Assembly (NCBI GenBank): GCA_030770535.1
Contig: JASVEC010000062.1
Coordinates: forward strand, 62,001 to 126,000
Source: Batkoa obscura
Lineage: Eukaryota > Entomophthoromycota > Entomophthoromycetes > Entomophthorales > Batkoaceae
Reading direction: 5' to 3'
DNA length: 64,000 nucleotides
Shown here: positions 56,024 to 64,000 of the stretch, piece after piece
Numbering within the stretch: position 1 is the first letter of the stretch
Layout of the letters: each line of letters starts with the position of its first letter
The notes under the pieces: generated by a model
What the model saw: only the letters and a program-made list of their open reading frames with translations
Database searches by the model: none
Told to the model about the DNA's origin: nothing
Translations under genes and position numbers: made by a program

Positions 56024-56198
56024 CTTATATGTTTCAGTTGATAAATGCTACTCCAAATGCTCTATTTAAAAAAATTAAATGTATTAATCTTCGATTAGAA
56101 AATGAGATTTTAACAATGCTTCACTTAGTATATATTACTACTTGTTTTTGAGTATAAACAAAACAGCTAACAAAAATAAAATACTCTTTAATGTAACA

Positions 56199-56302
56199 TA
56201 AGGAAGTGTTTTTTTGATTTCATTACTTTTTCCATTTTTTAAGCGCTATTTAAGTGGAAAATTTATTAGTAAAATTCTTGAGCCCAAAAATGCATCCCTA
56301 TA
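56199..56302. mobile_element. MITE family 1, copy 10
   Basis: About 104 bp, left TAAGGAAGTGTTTTTTTGAT, right AAATGCATCCCTATA; interior TTTCATTACTTTTTCCATT and AAGCGCTATTTAAGTGG. Confidence 0.75.
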
Positions 56303-56962
56303 ATGTTATTTGTTTTAATATTTTGTTATTGAGTTATAACCCTGCCTCAAAAAAATTTAGACAATCATCTATGTCAAAGGTAAGGGATATTTGTTATGCA
56401 TTTAGATTATGAAAATAAAGAATAAGAGCATTATATAGTTAACAAAAAAGACAGCCTGGCGTGTGGTTTTTTCAAGTATATTCATCCTAAAGGAACAAGT
56501 GGTGATTTTGTTTTGAAATTAAGGGATTTTAAATTATATAGATGTATAGTTTTGACCATCCAAGGAGAACTAAAAGGGCGCTGATTAACAGAATCCTTTA
56601 TGAGATTGGTAAATTTTTTACTGATCAAATACTTTATAGTTTCAAGGTTCAATTTAAATATTCATATTGCTATTATAAACCTATGGCAATAGAAACACAA
56701 AATAAGTAATCATTTAAGTAAAAAAATCCCAAAGCTTTCCAATTATAGTAAAGTTATTTACTATAATTTGTTTTTTAATATATAGGCATATTAAGCTAAA
56801 AATAACTTTTGCTTGAAAGAGGGATTTTAGACTAACATATTTTAGAAGTAGTGGGTATTTTTGATATACTTTCTAAAAATGTAAAATCTATTAAAATATT
56901 AAACGAAAGTAAAGTAGGTCCTATAAAAACTTAATGCAAAGCTTTATTTTTAACACTGTTAA
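56303..56962. other. Unassigned coding-like debris
   Basis: Near 56540-56710 the plus strand reads SFDHPRRTKRALINRILYEI, then KFFTDQILYSFKVQFKY and YKPMAIETQNK with a stop. It looks protein-derived but starts without ATG and matches no family I know. Probably a transposon or dead-gene remnant. Confidence 0.3.
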
Positions 56963-57067
56963 TATGGGAGTGTTTTTTGACTTCATTATTTTTTATATAT
57001 TTTAAGCGCTATTTAAGCGGAAAATTTGTTAGTAAAATTCTTAAACACAAAAAAACACCCCCATATA
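56963..57067. mobile_element. MITE family 1, copy 11
   Basis: About 105 bp and well preserved: left TATGGGAGTGTTTTTTGAC, right AAAACACCCCCATATA. Interior CTTCATTATTTTTTATATA and AAGCGCTATTTAAGCGG. Confidence 0.8.
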
Positions 57068-58980
57068 GTAAATCAAAGAAAGGTTCAACATTAACTTTAG
57101 AAAAAAATTGGTCTACTAAATTTATATTCACAATTTAACTTATTTTGAATATATATAATTTTGGAAATATTACTTAAACTTCTTATCTAGATCGTTTTAT
57201 TCTATTTTGTGATATTCGACATCTATGCTTGCATGTTTAAATTTTATTTCAATATTGCATATTTTCCTATTTTTAATAACTTTAATTTTATATATATTGG
57301 ATAGTGATTTAATAGATGGTAAATTTTAAATGGAACAATAGAGCATGACAAAGTTAAGGTAAAAAAATTAGAAGTTAAAACTTAAGCAGAGTGTTTATCT
57401 ATTACCCTCTTACAATGATAAACTATAAACTCTATCTGCATTGTAGTTTTCAAATACAAATTTTTTATACGTTTTCTAATCTCATGCATTTATATGCTTC
57501 AAACTTTATACCATTGTTATAAACGTAAGAAAAACTTAGTTTGTAAATCTATCTCAGAAACCAGGCTATAGTACTGAAATATTCGACATCATTAATATTA
57601 GTTCCAAAAGAAAAGCACATGACTATTCTTTCCTTTAATGTATTTTGAGTAAGCAAACTTGTATCGCTTTTTGCATCAACAAGTTATAAATGTGAACATT
57701 TTTAGATTTTAAGATGTGAAATATTATATTGCATGTCATCATACATAATTTGGTTTCCAAAATTAGTATCAAATTTGGGAATATTAAAAGAAATCATATA
57801 AGTTTGTCAAAACTGGGAATGGCTATTTTTAAATGCTTTTAGTCTACTATTTATGACTTGAGCAGCAGCATCGATAGAATTTTCAAGTACATCATAACTA
57901 CATATTTTCCTTTTTAAAACAAAATGCTTCATTATATGTAATACATTGTAGGAATTTATAACATTTTCAGATAATTTATTATTAGTATTGGAATCACATA
58001 CAATATTTTTTTAATGCAATGTTACATAGAGCATTATGTAGGATTAAAACAGAAATGAACTTTTTATTTCTAAAAGTATCAACAATATAGCACCATAACA
58101 ATTTATTATTTCAATGACTCACTTTTTACATTTATTATGTATTGTATATGCATTTGTCTACTATCACCCTTTGTATCTTAAATATGCTTATGGAACTCCA
58201 GAATTTTTAATCCAGAACTAGCGTATATTCAACATTTGGACTAGCTAAGAGAGCTTTTTATACCTAAGTCATTATTCATTTGCTAAATAGGATTAAATAA
58301 TATTTAAAGTAAATTTATTAAGGAATTCAAAAATTCAAGTTTCTAATTATATCTCAAACCTCAATAGTACATTGTTCCTAATAGCCTCACCTACAATTTC
58401 TTTAAAATTTATAACATTCACCTGTCTACAAGATAAGTTACTAATTAGAGCATTACTATATTATTTAGGAATGTAAGTAATTGATCCAGTATGTTCATAT
58501 AGTTAATATTCGAAACTACACTTGCTTTGATTGAACTTTAACTGTTTAACTTTCCTAAAGCTGCATGGTTTGATACAAATAAATATAAATAGCTTCTATG
58601 ATAGTTCTTAGTAAAGAGTTTAAAGATTTGCTCTTTTTCTTTTAATAGTAATAATCAGTGCTTTAAAAAAGAAAATATTTTAACTGGTTTAAACCGGATT
58701 TTAAGAACTTTGAATAGATCACATAGACAAAATAATGAACATAAAATAAATATTTTAATCAAATTATCAGCTATTTTGTTAAAATAAATCAAATAAAGTA
58801 ATCTAAATATCACATCCAAAAAAACATGGTCAGTTGCCAATAAACTGGGTGATTCATTTAAAGCGTGACCATAAACATATACTTGGGAACCTAAATGATA
58901 AAAGTTGAACTTGTAAACGTATTATATGTTATAGTTTTTGTGGCTTTAAAACACATTATGTATCAAATTATCTAATCACG
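57068..58980 (-). other. Gene-free; decayed coding relic in part
   Basis: The minus strand of about 57600-57910 reads DVLENSIDAAAQVINSRLKA, FNIPKFDTNFGNQIMYDDM, then DAKSDTSLLTQNTLKERIVM and FGTNINDVEYFSTIAWFLR, broken by stops and frame changes. A 61-codon open frame at 58655-58840 (minus) is hydrophobic and unremarkable. Most likely an old transposon or host-gene remnant; family unknown. The rest is featureless AT-rich DNA. Confidence 0.3.
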
Positions 58981-58986
58981 AAATGA

Positions 58987-58993
58987 TATAAAA
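58987..58993 (+). promoter_or_regulatory. TATA box of the repeat-peptide gene
   Basis: TATAAAA about 70 bp upstream of the ATG at 59057, in line with the other secreted genes of the window. Confidence 0.5.
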
Positions 58994-59056
58994 AGACATA
59001 GTATTTCAAAAAATCTAAATATCTGTTCTTTGATATTATTACTGATTTAATCTAAT

Positions 59057-59620
59057 ATGAAATTTTCTTACTCTCTTGTTCTTGCTTCTTTGGCTTCGTT
59101 AGTTTTAGGAGCTGCTGTTAACGTCAACACTGGCTCTGATCTTCATCGTGGTGTAGATGAAGTAGAATCAGTCAGACTTCATGAATCTAGACGTCACCGT
59201 AGAGATGAAGGAGAAAACTACGGTGCCAGACGTCATCGTAGAGATGAAGAAGAAAACTATGGTGCCAGACGTCATCGTAGAGATGAAGGAGAAAGTGAGC
59301 TCAGACGCCACCGTAGAGATGAAGGAGAAAGTGAGCTCAGACGTCATCGTAGAGATGAAGAAGGAAACTATGGTGCCAGACGTCATCGTAGAGATGAAGG
59401 AGAAAGTGAGCTCAGACGTCACCGTAGAGATGAAGGAAAAAGTGAGCTCAGACGTCATCGTAGAGATGAAGAAGAAAACTATGGTGCCAGACGTCATCGT
59501 AGAAATGAAGGAGAAAGTGAGCTCAGACGTCACCGTAGAGATGAAGAAGGATCAGCCGAGCCTCATGGAGCTAGACGTCACCGCAGAGACGAAGAAAATC
59601 TAGAAGCTCGCCGCCATTAA
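59057..59620 (+). CDS. Secreted repeat protein, Kex2-processed (KEP-like) peptide precursor
   Basis: Single exon, 187 aa. Signal peptide MKFSYSLVLASLASLVLG. After a short spacer come eleven RRHRR blocks, each followed by Asp/Asn-Glu and a short acidic peptide of two main types: one ending in NYGA (four) and one ending in SEL (five), plus two variant units near the end (DEEGSAEPHGA, DEENLEA) and a final RRH. Dibasic RR pairs are classical Kex2 sites, so cutting would release many short acidic peptides. This is the architecture of fungal KEP proteins, which include pheromone and toxin-like peptide precursors. Each NYGA or SEL unit is about 12-13 residues. No Cys in the mature part, and no homology to a known pheromone. 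Stop TAA. Confidence 0.75.
   Translation: MKFSYSLVLASLASLVLGAAVNVNTGSDLHRGVDEVESVRLHESRRHRRDEGENYGARRHRRDEEENYGARRHRRDEGESELRRHRRDEGESELRRHRRDEEGNYGARRHRRDEGESELRRHRRDEGKSELRRHRRDEEENYGARRHRRNEGESELRRHRRDEEGSAEPHGARRHRRDEENLEARRH
59190..59610 (+). repeat. Coding minisatellite of the repeat-peptide gene
   Basis: Tandem units of 36 or 39 bp, starting around CGTCATCGTAGAGATGAAG and ending GTGAGCTCAGA or AACTATGGTGCCAGA. Units differ mainly in a few positions and in length by whole codons, so copy number can change without a frameshift. Confidence 0.8.
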
Positions 59621-59767
59621 ATCTACACTTATCCATATTGATCCTTTCATTCTATTACTTTAATGTTAATAACGAATAATAAAAGGATTTTGTCATCAAA
59701 AAAAATAATTTGTTTTTTTATATAGCTATTTATTCATACTTAATATAACTGGAACTTTAAACAGCAT

Positions 59768-61940
59768 TTATATATTCAATTCATTTCTAACCCAGTTTTC
59801 TAGCCCATTAAGTACAACTAACTGTTGCTGTTGTATTCCGACTGGATCAAATGAGAAGGTTTTAACTATTTGATCCTTTTCAACTACATTGACTTTAGAG
59901 TTGATAAAGTCTAAGGATAGTTGATATCTTAATTTAACTGTATTGGTGACATTAATATCGACTAATGTCCTTAAATAGTCAATCAATTTTGGGATAGTTA
60001 AGACTAGCACACCATTGTTAATCGCGTTTCTCTTATAAGTTTCTGAATATGAACCAGCAACTATAGCTTGTATTTTACATGCTTTAAATACGGTTGCTGC
60101 CTGTTCTCTACTAGACCCTGTACCAAAATTATAACCTCCGATTAAGATATCTCCCTGAAAACTTTATTAAATCAAGAAACTATTTATAAAAACGAGCTTA
60201 CTTCTTTTAAGATATTTAAAAAATTAGAGTCGAAATTTTCCATAGCAACATTACGCATTTCACTCATAGTCAGATTATCATTATAAGTATGTTTTCCAGC
60301 GTAAATGGCATCAGTATTCAAATTATCTTTATTCCCAATGTATAATATTTCTCCACTTATACTATTAGGAAATCCCTCTAATATCTCATTTTTCTTATCC
60401 CTTTTTTCACTCTTAACAACAGGTACTTCAGTTATTTCAAATTTTGCTGGTTTCTCTGTTGAACTAATTCTAGGTGGTGCACTAATATACCCATTTAAAC
60501 ATGAAGCAGCCACAACAGCTAAAATTGTTAGTTCCAGTCTATTATAGCTAAGATTATATTGATATACCTGGGGATGCTAAATAGGCGAATGCGTTCTTTG
60601 ATCCCATTCTACCTTTGAAGTTCCTATTGGATGCAGAGATACCTACTTCCCCATCGGTTAGAAGACCAGTTCCCAAACCTACACAAGGTCCACAACCAGA
60701 AGGTAATGGTATAGCACCTGCATTAACTAAAGTATTCCAATAGCCTAGATTTTCAGCATCTACTTGTACCTCTTTTGATGCTGCAGCAATGTAAAATTGT
60801 ATCCCATCCTTGATTTTTTTCCCATCTAATATTGAAGCTGCTTGTTTGATATCACTCAACCTTGAGTTAGTGCATGAAACCAAATATGCTTTATCTACTT
60901 TTATTTTTTGAGCCTCTAAATTGTTAGCTGAATCTGCTATGCTAATTGAGTTTGGCCCACATACATAAGGCTGGATTGTGCTCAAGTCCAATCTAATATG
61001 TTTCGAGTACACAGAATCCTTATCTGGATGGATTGGCTCATTCTTCAATTTATCAATTGACTCTTTATTAATTCTTTCATGTTTGTCGCCCAGTTTTAAC
61101 ATCCTCTTATTATAATAATCAATAGTAACATCATCTATTGGAAATATACAACCAAGGGCACCCCATTCAGTTGACATGTTAGAAATAGTCAATCTGTCGT
61201 CAATGTTCAATTTACTATTGGGACTCACTTCAATGATATGGTTCAATACTTGATCTTTGTTAAACAAATGGCATAATGTAATGATAACATCCTTTCCGGT
61301 AACACCTTCATTTAATTCATTAATGAATTCTAATTTAACCACTTTAGGTATTTGCCACCATGTTTTACCAGTAGCCCAAACTGCGGCTGCGTCAGTCCTT
61401 ACCAATGGTGTCCCTAAACAACCTACACCACCATACATGTTTGAATGTGAATCACTAGCTACTGTAAATGTATTCGGGATGGCATATCCCTGTTCTATCA
61501 TTATTTGGTGACCTATTCCATCACCAGCTTTATAAAAATCAACACTATTACTTTTAGCAAATTGCTCAATATTTTCGTATTTTGCTAAATTGATATCACT
61601 TTTGTTTTGCACATCATGATCTATTGTATATACTAATTGAGAAGGTTCATGAACTTTCTTAACTCCAATAGATTTAAATCTAATATATTTAATTAAAAAA
61701 ACTATATTTAAATAATACTTACTTTTTTATAACAGCAGCGGTATTATCATGAGTCATAATACGATGTGGCTTAATAGTAACAAAATTACCTGCTTTTACC
61801 AATCCTGTGTTATTTAGTACATATTTTTGGGTTATTTTCTCAACTAAATTTTGTCCATGGGTTACCTTACTAGAAGATATACCTCTATTGTTTAGTCTGG
61901 TTGGATTGGCCTTAGTGGCTTTTATAAAGTTCATCAACAT
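59768..61940 (-). CDS. LYS4: Homoaconitase (homoaconitate hydratase), mitochondrial
   Basis: Four exons on the minus strand: 61940-61723, 61679-60568, 60518-60202, 60154-59768 (677 aa; yeast Lys4 is 693). It hydrates homoaconitate in the alpha-aminoadipate lysine pathway, a fungal hallmark. Visible: a basic Ser/Asn-rich presequence (MNFIKATKANPTRLNNRG); HDNTAAVIKKF; VYTIDHDVQNKS; TVASDSHSNMYGGVGCLGTP; the [4Fe-4S] cysteines in VSCTNSR and SGCGPCVGLG; RNFKGRMGSKNAFAYLASP; and the swivel domain GDILIGGYNFGTGSSREQAAT with the catalytic Ser loop and Arg. Homoaconitase is preferred over aconitase because of the VYTIDHDVQNKS and LASPAVVAASCLNGYI signatures. Divergent from mL60, with a 603-bp shared promoter. 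Stop TAA. Confidence 0.95.
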
Positions 61941-62543
61941 TATTTAATTCAATTGATAACCTTGATCATATCATTTAGTCCTTTTTATACTATTTTCTGC
62001 CAATGACTCATTGTTTATCATTTGCTGCTTTATTGTGGTACCTTAAACTTGATTTTTATAGTTAGTTTTCATTTAATATCTTTTTTTAGTAACAACATGT
62101 GTTGTTATCTTTAAATACTAACTTATTTAAGTAATGTAATACTAACTTTTTTATACATTATTTTAAATATATTAAAACTCTTCTTAACAATACATTGCTT
62201 CTTATTCACATATAATGAAATAACAGTATTAAAAATAAGTTTAGGTATTTTATTTCGCAATATTTTTTTAACAAAAGTTATTTTTTACTTAGGACTTTAT
62301 AGTTCTAAGTTTATCCCTAATACTTTATTGGAACATGGATTTAAAGTTTGAGTTTAAAATTTTAAAATTGTTGATATTAATCATACTATATTATTATTTA
62401 TCTAAAGAATAAGATCTATTTTAATCATAAAAAAATCTCTATCAAAAAGAACAGACTTTTAAAACAATTTGTAATGATTGGATAAACAATTAATCCCATT
62501 ATTATTTTTATCTTTTGGAGCGAAAAAATAACTCTTTTAAAAT
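61941..62543. promoter_or_regulatory. Divergent LYS4/mL60 intergenic region
   Basis: Shared upstream region of two divergent nuclear genes for mitochondrial proteins. No clear TATA box or Gcn4-type TGACTCA was found in a core position, though TGACTCATTG occurs at about 62004-62013, some 65 bp upstream of the LYS4 ATG. TGACTCA is the Gcn4/CpcA site that controls lysine genes in fungi, so it deserves a look. Confidence 0.45.
62004..62010. promoter_or_regulatory. Putative Gcn4/CpcA site (TGACTCA) upstream of LYS4
   Basis: TGACTCA about 65 bp from the LYS4 start. General amino-acid control factors of the Gcn4/CpcA family bind this word upstream of lysine genes in yeasts and moulds; function here is inferred from position only. 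Confidence 0.5.
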
Positions 62544-62961
62544 ATGTTTGGAGCATTTAGAGCATCGAGTGTAAGCTTAGGTGGATTATTATGGTAAGAT
62601 GCTTTTTAAAATAAAGTTATAAAGCTAAATAACAAATAGGAAAGTACCATGGAGAATGAGTGCTAGTCGTAAGGCTAATGTTCGTAAGAGATTAAAGCAA
62701 GTAGATGAAGTAGTCGAACAGCTTAATCAATCCGGGTTTACATGTAGACGATTGGTATATATATAATATTTAAACTACGTATGACTTGACTAAATGATTA
62801 AATAGGAGGAATTCAATAAATTGCCTAAAGAAAATGAAATGACTCCAAGAGAAAAATATACTGTATTTTCAAAATCAGCTAAAGGACATCGTAAAGCCCT
62901 CCATAAAGTTCCTAAATACACAAAAACACCTCATCCAAGAGTTTCCCCACCAGGATTTTAA
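62544..62961 (+). CDS. MRPL31: Mitochondrial large-subunit ribosomal protein mL60
   Basis: Three exons: 62544-62593, 62640-62754, 62806-62961 (106 aa). mL60 (YmL31) is a fungal-type protein of the mitochondrial large ribosomal subunit. Visible: MFGAFRASSVSLGGLLWKVPWRMSASRKANVRKRLK opening as in the family (WKxPWRMSxxRKxxxRxRLxxVD), VVEQLNQSGF, PKENEMTPREKYTVFSKSAKGHRKALHKVPKYTK in two parts, and a final PRVSPPGF. Length is slightly below the yeast protein. Exons one and two are only 50 and 115 nt. Stop TAA. Confidence 0.9.
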
Positions 62962-64000
62962 GTGATGGGGGTAGAAGCACACTAAAAAAATTTAAAGAAA
63001 TAGATGATTTAATTTAACTAAATTATTTTGGTAACATTTTGAATTTAATTAACTGCAATTATAGATTTTTTTTAATTTTTATAAATATATTTAAAACTTG
63101 GTGTAGCAGTGTTTTTTTAGCCACATTCATATTAAGCTCGGTCTACTAAAGTCAGATTTTATAAAGCAGTAGAAAAATAGCTTAAGCAATTCTCTATAAG
63201 AATATACTATAACAAAACAAAATGGATTCTTTTTATTTTATTTGATAGCTCAAAGCTGCTGTTGTATATGAATATTCAAATTGTGCTTAAAACAATTTTA
63301 TAGTTTTGTATAGCTATAAGGCTATGAATTATTGTAAACTATGGGACAAAGTAATTTTTGTGTTTAATTATATCTGATTTTATTTAAAAATTTTCGAGTC
63401 ATAACCAGCATACTATATCAGATAAAATCCATATTATACTATCAATAAATATGTACAAACTAACAAAATTAGCTACTATGTTTCAATCTTCGTACTATAA
63501 ATTATAGTTTTGTTTTACTGCCTTAAATTATACTATTTAAAATATTACGCTTTTTAACCCTCAAGTATCAATTGTCTGGAAAAAATTCCGTTCGATTAAA
63601 TCATAATTTCGAGTCAATCCTGTCAACTAGATCAATTTCTTTAGAACCCAGTACCTAAAAGGCTAGTTTGGTATAAACAATACAAGTAATGCTCGCCATG
63701 ATTTTGTTTTGATTTAAAAACATATGTACGGCAATGCTTGTCTACAGTACTCAAGTGGTCAATAGATTAGAACATAAGAATAATATTAAAATCGGAAGAA
63801 TTAGAACTGGCTTTTTAGTGCTTTAAACTAACATTGTTTTTAACAAAGCAGTGCTATATTTATTGTGAAATAAACGCTATCAATGATATTATAATTAAAA
63901 TTGATATCTGGAATATAATATTAGATTTATTATTTTTAACTTTATTTTTATTGCAAAGTGGTAAATCTGATTAAAAGGCAAAAGGAAAATATTGACGAAA
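62962..64000. other. Gene-free to window end
   Basis: AT-rich; no recognisable gene. A single stretch near 63105 (GTAGCAGTGTTTTTTTAGCC) recalls a family-1 MITE end, but no partner end was found. Confidence 0.4.

Noticed and set aside
59168-59533. Minus-strand 121-codon repetitive ORF (FISTMTSE repeats)
   Set aside because: Antisense reading of the repeat-peptide gene; the sense frame has a signal peptide and dibasic sites.
59190-59610. Regular tandem repeats that could suggest a CRISPR array
   Set aside because: Units are a translated minisatellite in one open frame with no unique spacers, in a eukaryotic gene with a signal peptide.
1-64000. tRNA, rRNA or snRNA genes
   Set aside because: None was recognised by eye. 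A covariance-model scan would be needed to exclude them.

Overview
This looks like a piece of nuclear chromosome from an AT-rich fungus (by eye about a quarter G+C). Four things point that way: a homoaconitase (LYS4) of the fungal aminoadipate lysine pathway, a Zn2Cys6/Fungal_trans regulator, the mitochondrial ribosomal protein mL60, and a DUF7082-like regulator. Genes are cut by many short introns (about 45-60 nt, GTAAGT-like donors, TAG/AAG acceptors), unlike most budding yeasts. Mitochondrial proteins and an aerobic class I ribonucleotide reductase argue against the anaerobic gut fungi. Secreted Kunitz-type and CBM19-like chitin-binding proteins would fit an animal- or insect-associated early-diverging fungus, but that placement is inference. 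TAA, TAG and TGA all terminate genes, so the standard code applies.

Layout. 1-19.6 kb is gene-dense housekeeping: a decayed LTR end, BAP31/Yet3, MPE1/RBBP6, SAS10/UTP3, a CHCHD2/MIX17 twin-CX9C protein, an SH3-TBC Rab GAP, RNR1 (divergent from the next gene across a promoter with an MCB box and five CCAAT boxes), the tRNA m5C methyltransferase NCL1/TRM4, and an 80-residue CENP-X/MHF2. 20-21.3 kb holds a seven-beta-strand methyltransferase. 21.4-28.4 kb is accessory: MITEs, a secreted three-Kunitz protein, an eroded unknown gene and a DDE transposase relic. 28.5-39.5 kb holds MSH4, TFC4 (TFIIIC TPR subunit), CAF16 and a Zn2Cys6 factor. 39.5-43.1 kb is transposon debris. 43.1-47.2 kb holds THOC7 and the DUF7082-like regulator. 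47.2-59.7 kb is a second accessory region with a cluster of small secreted CBM19-like genes (three intact, three decayed), many MITEs, a solo LTR and a secreted protein made of dibasic-flanked repeats (Kex2-processed, KEP-like). 59.8-63.0 kb holds LYS4 and mL60; the last kilobase is empty.

How the parts relate. The conserved genes cover nucleotide synthesis, rRNA and mRNA processing, RNA polymerase III transcription, mRNA export and decay, meiotic recombination, trafficking and mitochondrial function, with no operon-like logic. The secreted genes share a different style: usually intronless, a signal peptide, a TATA box 45-100 bp upstream of the ATG, repeats or Cys-rich modules, recent duplication, and MITEs nearby. 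Exon coordinates were worked out by hand from frame continuity and family alignment from memory; no database search was run.
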